A stretch of DNA of 5,359 bases from an uncultured Collinsella sp. (GTDB lineage: Bacteria > Actinomycetota > Coriobacteriia > Coriobacteriales > Coriobacteriaceae): the NCBI GenBank assembly GCA_958453575.1, contig CAUDYH010000112.1:1-5359 (forward strand), given 5' to 3'. The notes under the pieces were generated by a model. It was given only the letters and a program-made list of their open reading frames with translations, was not told where the DNA came from and ran no database searches. Shown in pieces: positions 1-5,359 of this stretch (positions are counted from its first letter, which is position 1; every line of letters begins with the position of its first letter). Position numbers and translations under genes: made by a program.

Positions 1-358
1 AGGCCATGTCGCCGGCCTCGAAGGCGGGATTCTGCTTGAGGTCCAGGCGCGGCGAGTCCACGTGGGCGCCCAGGATGTTAAAGCCCTGCTCGAGCGGGGC
101 GGTACCCAGGTTGACGAGCATGAGGTCTTTGCCGTGGTTGGCGGCGTACACCTTGTCGCCGGCCTTGAGCGCGCGGCCCTCGGCGATCACGGTCTCCAGG
201 TTGACGTAGCCCGCCTCCTCGGCCATCTTGATACCGGTCTTGACGCACAGACGCTCGGTCTTATTCTCGCTCAAAAACTGCTTATAGCCGCGGCAAAGCT
301 CCTCGAGCTCCTCGATTTGCTGTGGCGTGTACTTTTTCCATGCGCAGGGACGCTCCAT
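1..358 (-). CDS. M18 family aminopeptidase, N-terminal part (runs off the window)
   Basis: Zinc metallo-aminopeptidase of peptidase family M18 (aspartyl aminopeptidase / yeast Ape1 group), which removes N-terminal residues from peptides, normally in the cytoplasm as a large oligomer. Only the first 119 codons are inside the window; family members are usually about 430-480 residues. Seen directly: the protein starts MERPCAWKKYTPQQIEEL, and residues 96-107 read ILGAHVDSPRLD, the family signature. H99 is the expected zinc ligand and D101 the adjacent HxD aspartate. The following LKQNPAFE matches the usual 'LKxNPLYE' stretch. The start ATG (complement of 356-358) is preceded by GAAAGGAG (complement of 367-374) with 8 nt spacing, which fixes the start. 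The gene is divergent from polA, with a 166-nt gap. Substrate preference cannot be judged from this fragment, and the metal site is incomplete because the remaining ligands lie outside. Confidence 0.88.
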   Translation of the reverse strand, partial: MERPCAWKKYTPQQIEELEELCRGYKQFLSENKTERLCVKTGIKMAEEAGYVNLETVIAEGRALKAGDKVYAANHGKDLMLVNLGTAPLEQGFNILGAHVDSPRLDLKQNPAFEAGDMA

Positions 359-524
359 GACGCAGGCTCCTTTCGGATCGATTGTGCTGGTTGATGTACC
401 GTGAGCCATCGTATCACGCACAGGCGCGCGGTGGCGGGGGAGCTTGATGTGTGGTGGCCGCGGGGCGGGGAGCGTGTAAACTGGTGGGAGCAAACCGTGC
501 CCAGCCCAAAGCGAGGTATTCAAT

Positions 525-3275
525 ATGTCTGACAAGCGCCGCACCTTTGCCGTTATCGACGGCAACTCGCTCATGCACCGCGCCTTCCACGCCGTGCCCC
601 CGACCATGAACGCGCCGGACGGTCGCCCCACCAACGCGATCTTTGGCTTTCTGAACATGTTTCTTAAGATGATCGATGCCTTTAACCCCGACGGTGTGGT
701 CGTGGCGTTTGACAAGGGCAAACCGCGCGTACGCATGGAGATGCTGCCGCAGTATAAGGCGCAACGCCCGCCCATGGACCCCGACTTGCACGCGCAGTTC
801 CCCATGATTAAGGAGCTGCTCGCCGCGCTCAACGTGCCGATTTTGCAGTCCGAGGGCTGGGAAGGCGACGATATCCTGGGCACCATGGCGCGCCTGGGCG
901 AGGAGGCCGGCTGCGACATGCTGCTGGTGACCGGCGACCGCGACATGTATCAACTCGTGACCGAGCACGTCAACGTGGTCTCGACCCGCAAAGGCCTGTC
1001 CGACGTGGCGATTATGACGCCCGAGAGCGTGGACGATCTGTATCACGGCATAACGCCGGCGCTCGTGCCCGATTTTTACGGCCTGAAGGGCGATACGTCC
1101 GACAACATTCCCGGCGTGCCGGGCATCGGCCCCAAAAAGGCGAGCGCGCTCATCGCGCAGTACGGCAGCCTGGACGAGGTTATCGCGCATGCCGACGAGG
1201 TCAAGGGCAAGATGGGCGAGAACCTGCGTGCGCATATCGACGATGCGCTGCTGAGCCGCAAGGTTGCAACCATTCGCACCGATGCGCCTGTCGAGCTTGA
1301 CTTTGACGCAACGTCCTTCCCGGCGTTTTCTGCCGACGAGGTGTCCGCGGCGCTGGGCACGCTCGGCATCACGGCCATGCAGAACCGTTTCTTGGCGCTG
1401 ATCGGCGGCGAAGGCGGGGCTGCTGCTGTCTCCAGTGTGTTTGAGATACCTGCTATGGTTCGCGCAGCCGCCGGCGATGCCGACGCGCTTGGTGCCGTTG
1501 CGGCTGAGGTCTCCCGCGCGATTGATGCCGGCGAGTGGGTCGCCGCCGTGGTGGACGACGACAAGGAAGAGGGCGCGCTCTTTGGACTGACGCGCACGCT
1601 GTGGTTGGCGACGTCCAAGGGCCTGTTCGCGCTCGAGGAGGGCGACGGCGGTACCACTGCCGTAGTCGATGGCTTCAACTTCGCCCACGGCGTGATTGCT
1701 GGCGTGCTTGCGCGCCTGTTTGTGGAGGGCCGCGTGGCGAGCCCGGATATGAAAGCGCTGCTGCACGAGCTTTCGCCCATCGATTCTTCTGAGCCCGAGC
1801 TCATGGATCCGCTGGCAGTCGATTCCACGCGCATCTTCGATACCGTTGTTGCCGCCTACCTGTTGGATTCCGACCGCTCCGAGTTCGATGAGGCGTATCT
1901 GGCCGATACCTATCTGCAGATGGCGCTGCCTGCGGCACGCGGTGCAGAGGGTGCCGGCGAGGATGTTCCTGCGCCCGCCGCTCGCACGGCGGCCTTGACG
2001 CTGGCGCTGGTCGCACCGCTGCGCGACCGCATGACCCGCGAGAACGCCGCCAACGTGTTCGACGGTATCGAGATGCCGCTCGTGCCGGTGCTTGCCAAGA
2101 TGGAGCGCGCGGGCATGCTCGTGGATCCCGATCGGCTGCACAGCCTGTCCGAGGGCCTGGCGACCCAAATCACCGAGGTCGAGCGAAGCATTCGCGACCT
2201 TGCCGGTGACGAGACCTTTAACATCGGCAGCCCCATGCAGCTCTCGCATGTGCTGTTTGATGTAATGGGCCTTCCGACCAAGGGTCTCAAAAAGACCAAG
2301 CGCGGCTACTATTCGACCAATGCCAAGGTACTGAGTGATCTTGCTCGCGACCACGAGATTGTTCGTTTGATCTTGGACTGGCGCGAGAAGTCCAAGATCA
2401 AGTCAACCTATCTGGACACGTTGGGCCCGCTGCGTCGAGGCGACGGCCGCGTGCATACCACGTACAACCAAACCATTACCGCAACAGGGCGTCTGTCCTC
2501 GAGTGACCCGAACCTGCAGAACATCCCGACGCGCTCGGAGCTGGGTCGTACCGTCAAGACGGCGTTTTCGGCAGGCGAGGGAAGCGTCTTTTTGGCGGTG
2601 GACTACTCGCAGATCGAGCTGCGTCTGCTGGCGCATCTCTCTGGTGACGAGCACTTGGTGCGCGCCTTTAACGAGGGCGAGGACTTCCATGCCGAGACGG
2701 CGGCGCGCGTGTTCGGTGTGCCGGTGTCCGAGGTAACGCCCGACCTGCGCAGTCGCGCCAAGGCCGTGAACTTTGGTATCGTGTACGGTCAGCAGGCCTA
2801 CGGTCTGTCGCAGTCGCTGCATATCTCGATGGCCGAGGCGCGCGACATGATCGACCGCTACTACGAGGCCTACCCGGGCGTGCGTACGTTCCTCGACAAC
2901 GTGGTGGCACGCGCCAAGCAGACGGGCTACGCCGAGACCATGTATGGCCGCAGACGCCATATTCCCGAGCTCAAGGCCAAAAACCCGCAACTCCGTGGCT
3001 TTGGTGAGCGCACGGCCATGAACCACCCTATGCAGGGCACCGCCGCCGACATCATCAAGATCGCGATGGCCCGCGTAAGCCGTCGCCTGGAAGAAGAAGG
3101 CTTTGCCGCCCACATGATCCTGCAGGTACACGACGAACTGGACTTTGAGTGCCCCATCGACGAAGTCGAGCGCCTCACCGCCATGGTCCGCGACGTCATG
3201 GAGCACGTAGTAGACCTCCGCGTACCCCTCATTGCCGAAGCCAGCACCGGCATAACCTGGGCCGACGCCAAATAG
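525..3275 (+). CDS. polA: DNA polymerase I
   Basis: Family A DNA polymerase that fills gaps in excision repair and removes and replaces RNA primers of Okazaki fragments. At 916 aa it is full length. The N-terminal 5' nuclease domain (about 1-290) has D12 in VIDGNS, EGDD at 113-116, TGDRD at 136-140 and the helix-hairpin-helix region GDTSDNIPGV from 189. An Ala-rich linker (about 290-330) leads into a degenerate 3'-5' exonuclease-like domain (about 330-490). The polymerase domain starts near EMPLVPVL (from 516). It shows TATGRLSSSDPNLQNIP (652-668), motif A DYSQIELR (693-700, catalytic D693), the O-helix with R742, K746, F750 and Y754, and motif C VHDE (868-871, catalytic D870). The ATG at 525 follows GAGGT (513-517) at 7 nt. 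I see no convincing DxE, NxKxD or YxxxD proofreading residues in the middle domain, so it is probably a non-proofreading Pol I, as in several other Gram-positive lineages. The gene is convergent with the HAD gene. Confidence 0.98.
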   Translation: MSDKRRTFAVIDGNSLMHRAFHAVPPTMNAPDGRPTNAIFGFLNMFLKMIDAFNPDGVVVAFDKGKPRVRMEMLPQYKAQRPPMDPDLHAQFPMIKELLAALNVPILQSEGWEGDDILGTMARLGEEAGCDMLLVTGDRDMYQLVTEHVNVVSTRKGLSDVAIMTPESVDDLYHGITPALVPDFYGLKGDTSDNIPGVPGIGPKKASALIAQYGSLDEVIAHADEVKGKMGENLRAHIDDALLSRKVATIRTDAPVELDFDATSFPAFSADEVSAALGTLGITAMQNRFLALIGGEGGAAAVSSVFEIPAMVRAAAGDADALGAVAAEVSRAIDAGEWVAAVVDDDKEEGALFGLTRTLWLATSKGLFALEEGDGGTTAVVDGFNFAHGVIAGVLARLFVEGRVASPDMKALLHELSPIDSSEPELMDPLAVDSTRIFDTVVAAYLLDSDRSEFDEAYLADTYLQMALPAARGAEGAGEDVPAPAARTAALTLALVAPLRDRMTRENAANVFDGIEMPLVPVLAKMERAGMLVDPDRLHSLSEGLATQITEVERSIRDLAGDETFNIGSPMQLSHVLFDVMGLPTKGLKKTKRGYYSTNAKVLSDLARDHEIVRLILDWREKSKIKSTYLDTLGPLRRGDGRVHTTYNQTITATGRLSSSDPNLQNIPTRSELGRTVKTAFSAGEGSVFLAVDYSQIELRLLAHLSGDEHLVRAFNEGEDFHAETAARVFGVPVSEVTPDLRSRAKAVNFGIVYGQQAYGLSQSLHISMAEARDMIDRYYEAYPGVRTFLDNVVARAKQTGYAETMYGRRRHIPELKAKNPQLRGFGERTAMNHPMQGTAADIIKIAMARVSRRLEEEGFAAHMILQVHDELDFECPIDEVERLTAMVRDVMEHVVDLRVPLIAEASTGITWADAK

Positions 3276-3332
3276 GAAAGCACTCCGTAAGGCAAGCTCG
3301 CCCAAGACGCAAGCCCCCACATACTTAAGATT

Positions 3333-3363
3333 TGGGACAAACACTACTGATTAATTTGTCCCA
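3333..3363. repeat. Short inverted repeat TGGGACAAA / TTTGTCCCA
   Basis: Perfect 9-bp inverted repeat with arms 3333-3341 and 3355-3363 and a 13-nt AT-rich spacer. It lies 57 nt after the polA stop. No U tract follows on the plus strand (the next bases are cagtaacc), so it is a poor intrinsic terminator. It could be a palindromic intergenic repeat or a protein binding site; its role is unknown. Confidence 0.55.
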
Positions 3364-3375
3364 CAGTAACCAAAA

Positions 3376-3412
3376 CAGAGGGGAGCCCCTTCCAACAAGG
3401 GGCTCCCCTCTG
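3376..3412 (-). terminator. Intrinsic terminator between the convergent polA and HAD genes
   Basis: A perfect 16-bp stem (3376-3391 with 3397-3412) with a 5-nt loop, CCAAC, and a GC-rich core of GAGGGGAGCCCC. On the minus strand the stem is followed at once by TTTTGGTT, a usable U tract, so it best fits termination of the HAD gene transcript. On the plus strand it is followed by CTCAAATCATTT, which is weaker. Its position between converging genes still makes it a likely bidirectional terminator that also serves polA. Confidence 0.85.
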
Positions 3413-3447
3413 CTCAAATCATTTCAGCTAAGTATCTAGACACTCAA

Positions 3448-3642
3448 GACGCCATCTTGGCGGCAGGTAAGTAAACCTAGGGCCTGGCCGGGCGGCACGG
3501 GCTAACTTTTCGTAGATTCCGCACGCAAAGACAGCCACTTAATGTGGCTTTCGTCTTTCGCAGGACCTGACCGAGCGAAAAGTTAGCCCGTGCCGCCCGG
3601 CCAGGTCCGATGGGACGGCTAACGAGCCGCCAAGATGGCGTC
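3448..3642. repeat. Outer 17-bp inverted repeat that copies the HAD gene 3' end
   Basis: GACGCCATCTTGGCGGC at 3448-3464 is the exact reverse complement of 3626-3642. The right copy is the 3' coding end of the HAD gene (codons for DAILAA, then R and stop). The left copy, read on the plus strand, gives DAILAAGK and then TAA at 3472-3474. The two 17-mers bracket the long palindrome at 3480-3608 and are separated from its arms by 15-17 nt of poorly matching sequence. This suggests either an inverted duplication of the gene end together with the palindrome, or the boundaries of an invertible or mobile repeat unit. Confidence 0.8.
3480..3608. repeat. Long palindromic element with 30-33 bp arms and an internal hairpin
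   Basis: Arms 3483-3512 and 3576-3605 are perfect reverse complements over 30 bp. A G·T pair and two further G-C pairs extend the match to 3480 and 3608. The 63-nt centre contains its own hairpin: AGCCAC (3533-3538) pairs with GTGGCT (3544-3549) around TTAAT, and AAAGAC (3527-3532) pairs with GTCTTT (3553-3558) with a small bulge. The element begins 10 nt after the HAD stop codon, so it would fold as a very stable structure in the 3' end of that mRNA, upstream of the terminator at 3376-3412. No transposase frame is present. It may be a REP- or MITE-like intergenic element, though this window holds only one copy. Confidence 0.85.
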
Positions 3643-4446
3643 GATGAGCGTCAGTACGCCCCCGTCGTTGTTGCTCGGAATGCGCCACTTGGCGTGCGCG
3701 TTCATGTGCTCCTCGGCATTGTCCACGATAAAGCTGTGACCGACGCGCTCCAGCATGGGGATGTCGTTGTAGGTGTCGCCCACGGCGGCAGCATCGGCAA
3801 TATCGATGCCCAGGTGCTCGCACAGGTGCGCGACGCCGGCGCCCTTGTCGACGCCCAGGTTCATAAAGTCGATCCACTCGCGCCCGGCGTTGGTGACGTA
3901 GAGCTTGTCCGAGAACTCGGGGCTATAGGTCTCGCGGAAAGCGGGCTCGGCGTCGTAGCCGGGGAAGAAGATCGAAATCTTGTTGGACTCGAGATCAATG
4001 CCCTCAAAGCTGTCGACGTAGTTGATTGTGTTGTAGTAGACGCTGATCTCGTCGTGGTATTGATGGTCGCGGGCAAGTACGTAGAACTCGTCGAAGCAGC
4101 ACAGGACGGGGACAGCGCGAGGATCCTCCGAGGCACGGCTCAAGACCTGCTGATACAGCTCCACGTCAATATTGCTCTTATAGATATAGCTACCGCGATA
4201 GATCACGCACGCTCCGTTATCGGGACAAAAAGCGAGGCGGTTCTTAATGCCCTCGAACATTTCCTCGAGCTTGGGGGCGGGACGTCCGCTGGCGGGGCAG
4301 AATACGATGCCTGCGTCGGCGAGCTTGTCCAGACGCTCGTCGAGACCCTGGGGCAGCACACGCTCGTCGGTCAGCAGCGTCTTGTCCATATCGACGGCGA
4401 GAAGCTTAATGTTGCCGATGTTGGCGTCCGATTCGTAAGTTTGCAT
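3619..4446 (-). CDS. Cof-type HAD-IIB family phosphatase
   Basis: Haloacid dehalogenase superfamily hydrolase of the Cof / subfamily IIB type, cytosolic, which in this family usually acts on small phosphorylated metabolites such as sugar phosphates or cofactors. At 275 aa the length is typical (260-290). Motif I is DMDKTLL (nucleophile D19, acid/base D21), motif II is ASGRP with S53, motif III is K201 in GVDKGAGV, and motif IV is GDTYND with D224 and D228. The cap region lies roughly between residues 85 and 190. The ATG (complement of 4444-4446) has GAAAGG (complement of 4456-4461) 9 nt upstream. The protein carries about a dozen residues before the core strand LLAVDMD, and no later ATG is available before motif I. 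It is convergent with polA and divergent from argG. Its last codons fall inside a 17-bp inverted repeat. The substrate cannot be told from sequence. Confidence 0.93.
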   Translation of the reverse strand: MQTYESDANIGNIKLLAVDMDKTLLTDERVLPQGLDERLDKLADAGIVFCPASGRPAPKLEEMFEGIKNRLAFCPDNGACVIYRGSYIYKSNIDVELYQQVLSRASEDPRAVPVLCCFDEFYVLARDHQYHDEISVYYNTINYVDSFEGIDLESNKISIFFPGYDAEPAFRETYSPEFSDKLYVTNAGREWIDFMNLGVDKGAGVAHLCEHLGIDIADAAAVGDTYNDIPMLERVGHSFIVDNAEEHMNAHAKWRIPSNNDGGVLTLIDAILAAR

Positions 4447-4481
4447 AAAAATGCGCCTTTCGTTTCAAGATTGTTTCAGAC

Positions 4482-4487
4482 GTTATA
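4482..4487 (-). promoter_or_regulatory. Possible -10 element of the HAD gene
   Basis: On the minus strand this reads TATAAC within GGTTATAACG, about 36 nt upstream of the HAD start codon, a sensible place for a -10 hexamer. The sequence at the matching -35 position (about 4505-4510) is not TTGACA-like, so the call is weak. Confidence 0.25.
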
Positions 4488-4582
4488 ACCATCAACTAGT
4501 AGTCGAGCGTATTTTCGCAGGAATGGTGCGTATTTGCACTGCAATTCACAAACTAATGAAAAAACTTTTCAGAAATTTGAAT

Positions 4583-4620
4583 TTGTCGCTTGCGCAGCGT
4601 GCACTTTATCGTAATATAGC
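4583..4620 (+). promoter_or_regulatory. Possible promoter for the argG leader transcript
   Basis: An AT-rich stretch upstream of the arginine-rich leader frame. Candidate -10 elements are TAATAT (4612-4617) or TATCGT (4607-4612). Candidate -35 elements are TTGCGC (4590-4595, 16-nt spacer to TAATAT) or TTGTCG (4583-4588, 18-nt spacer to TATCGT). Neither pair is close to consensus. The position, about 100 nt before the leader start codon, fits a transcript that carries the leader. A small palindrome, CGCT/AGCG (4587-4590 and 4596-4599), overlaps the -35 area. Confidence 0.3.
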
Positions 4621-4720
4621 GAACATCGAAAACGGAGACGGCAAAAGAGCCGTTTACCGAGGAAAAGGTACCGTTTGCGATATTTGAATTGCGCCCGGCG
4701 ATACGTGAAAGGAGAGGCAG

Positions 4721-4795
4721 ATGCAGTTCGTAAAGATCATCACCACTGCAGACAATGCCATCCGACGCCAGCGCGCAATTTCCCGACGACGATAA
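4721..4795 (+). CDS. Arginine-rich leader peptide upstream of argG (putative attenuator peptide)
   Basis: A 24-codon frame starting MQFVKIITTADNA and ending IRRQRAISRRR before TAA. Arginine occupies positions 15, 16, 18, 22, 23 and 24, six of the last ten codons: CGA CGC, CGC, and a terminal run of three CGA. Its ribosome site is strong, with GAAAGGAG (4707-4714) 6 nt before the ATG. The stop lies 205 nt before the argG start. A short, well-initiated frame rich in the codon for the pathway's own end product is the hallmark of leader peptides such as those of trp, his and ilv operons. Here the ribosome would stall at Arg codons when arginyl-tRNA is scarce. The 3' end of the frame enters a 6-bp hairpin (4788-4793 with 4798-4803). 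I infer an arginine sensor for argG. The alternative is chance Arg richness from CG-rich sequence, which the SD and position make less likely. Confidence 0.65.
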   Translation: MQFVKIITTADNAIRRQRAISRRR

Positions 4796-5000
4796 CAATC
4801 GTCTCTGTCCGCATGGGGCGCAATGCCTCAACAGAGTCATTTTGAGGTCGTTGGGTTTAAGCACGACATAGCCGCATGTTTCTAGGGCATGCCTGTGATG
4901 CATCCTGCTGAATAACCTGATATTGCACGGTTTTTGACCTCAAGGTGACTTGCAACTGACCGATGTTCTAACTAGCTACCAAGGGCGAAAGGAAACAGCC
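4796..5000 (+). promoter_or_regulatory. Long untranslated leader between the Arg-rich peptide and argG
   Basis: A 205-nt stretch with no credible gene. Besides the candidate terminator it holds CCTCAA (4826-4831) complementary to TTGAGG (4842-4847). That same segment, as TTGAGGTC (4842-4849), is also perfectly complementary to GACCTCAA (4936-4943), so the two pairings exclude each other. A small GCATG/CATGC hairpin (4874-4878 with 4888-4892) lies between. The argG ribosome site AAAGGA is at 4988-4993. The competing pairings suggest a structured regulatory leader, but which folds form is not known. Confidence 0.45.
4803..4843 (+). terminator. Candidate attenuator hairpin in the argG leader
   Basis: CTCTGT (4803-4808) pairs with ACAGAG (4831-4836). 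Inside, TGGGGC (4814-4819) pairs with GCCTCA (4825-4830) with one G·U pair and a GCAAT loop; a 5-nt bulge, CCGCA, separates the two helices. The 3' flank is TCATTTT, a short U tract. The hairpin starts 8 nt after the leader peptide stop codon, so a ribosome stalled on the last CGA codons could reach its 5' base. The U tract is short and the stem is bulged, so it is only a moderate intrinsic terminator. I did not find a classic antiterminator that fully precedes the U tract. Confidence 0.38.
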
Positions 5001-5359
5001 ATGAGCAAGGAAAAAGTCGTTCTCGCATATTCCGGTGGTCTTGATACATCCGTATGTGTCAAGTGGCTCCAGGACGAGAAGAATCTCGATGTCGTTTGTG
5101 TCTGCGGCAACGTGGGCCAGGAAGAGACCGGACTGGATGCCAAGAAGCAGAAGGCGCTCGACCTGGGCGTTCTCGATTGCCAGGTGCTCGACCTGCGCGA
5201 CGAGTTCTCCGATGAGTTCCTGACCAAAGCCATCGCGGCAAACTCCATGTACGAGAACAAGTACCCGCTGCTCTCCGCCCTGTCTCGCCCGCTGCTTGCC
5301 AAGAAGCTTGTTGAGGTCGCCCACGAGTTTGGCGCGACCTACGTCGCCCACGGCTGCAC
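5001..5359 (+). CDS. argG: Argininosuccinate synthase, N-terminal part (runs off the window)
   Basis: Cytosolic enzyme that joins citrulline and aspartate, with ATP cleaved to AMP and pyrophosphate, to make argininosuccinate, the penultimate step of arginine biosynthesis. The 119 codons present are close to 30% of the usual length of about 400. Seen directly: the N-type ATP pyrophosphatase P-loop AYSGGLDTS at residues 9-17, followed by [26 protein letters not shown] (from 84) is the citrulline/aspartate site region conserved in the family, and the window ends at VAHGC, the start of the next conserved block. The ATG at 5001 has AAAGGA (4988-4993) 7 nt upstream. It is divergent from the HAD gene across 554 nt that hold a short arginine-rich leader frame. 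An argH gene may follow outside the window; this cannot be seen. Confidence 0.96.
   Translation, partial: MSKEKVVLAYSGGLDTSVCVKWLQDEKNLDVVCVCGNVGQEETGLDAKKQKALDLGVLDCQVLDLRDEFSDEFLTKAIAANSMYENKYPLLSALSRPLLAKKLVEVAHEFGATYVAHGC

Noticed and set aside
359..524. Promoters for the divergent M18 aminopeptidase and polA genes
   Set aside because: Promoters must be near here, but I found no -35/-10 pair with acceptable spacing. TTGATG (444-449) and TAAACT (477-482) are 27 nt apart, too far for one promoter.
414..2354. Very long (646-codon) open frame on the minus strand opposite polA
   Set aside because: It lies entirely antisense to the clear polA frame and its 5' leader. The protein is rich in His, Arg, Gly and Ala with no family motifs, as expected from the shadow of a GC-rich coding gene.
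2403..3344. 313-codon open frame on the minus strand opposite the polA polymerase domain
   Set aside because: Antisense shadow of the most conserved part of polA, with no recognisable domain.
3610..4488. 292-codon plus-strand frame opposite the HAD gene
   Set aside because: The minus-strand frame carries all four HAD motifs in order and a ribosome site; the plus-strand frame is its complement shadow.
4451..4687. 78-codon plus-strand frame in the gap between the HAD gene and argG
   Set aside because: No ribosome site precedes its ATG, it overlaps the HAD gene's own ribosome site, it runs through the candidate promoter, and it resembles no known family.
4553..4903. 116-codon minus-strand frame in the argG leader
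   Set aside because: No recognisable domain or convincing start, and it overlaps the better supported plus-strand leader peptide and leader structures.
4796..5000. T-box riboswitch controlling argG
   Set aside because: I looked for the conserved T-box antiterminator word (AGGGUGGNACCGCG-like) and did not find it in the leader.

Overview
The window looks like chromosomal DNA of a GC-rich member of the Coriobacteriia (Actinomycetota), most like Collinsella. This is inferred from the GC-rich codon use, the Pol I with a degenerate proofreading domain, and the general look of the proteins; no 16S or other marker gene is present. It holds four recognisable protein genes, two of them cut by the window edges. 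There is also one very short arginine-rich reading frame and two intergenic regions with clear structure.

Layout: (1) 1-358, minus strand: the first 119 codons of an M18 family metallo-aminopeptidase. (2) 359-524: a divergent intergenic gap. (3) 525-3275, plus strand: complete polA, DNA polymerase I (916 aa), with intact 5' nuclease and polymerase motifs. (4) 3276-3618: a convergent intergenic region with three separate inverted repeats. These are a 9-bp repeat, a perfect 16-bp terminator stem, and a long palindrome with 30-33 bp arms. An outer 17-bp inverted repeat duplicates the 3' coding end of the next gene. (5) 3619-4446, minus strand: a complete Cof-type HAD phosphatase. (6) 4447-5000: a 554-nt divergent, relatively AT-rich region that serves as the promoter and leader of argG. 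(7) 5001-5359, plus strand: the first 119 codons of argG, argininosuccinate synthase.

The most interesting object is in region 6. A 24-codon frame (4721-4795) has a strong Shine-Dalgarno sequence, and six of its last ten codons are arginine, ending in three consecutive CGA codons before TAA. It lies upstream of an arginine biosynthesis gene and is followed by competing hairpins, one of them GC-rich and followed by a short U tract. This is the architecture of a leader-peptide attenuator, which would sense arginyl-tRNA charging and control argG. The leader frame is seen directly; the regulatory mechanism is inference.

The genes do not form one pathway. polA serves replication and repair, the M18 enzyme peptide turnover, the HAD protein probably phosphate-ester or sugar-phosphate hydrolysis, and argG arginine biosynthesis.
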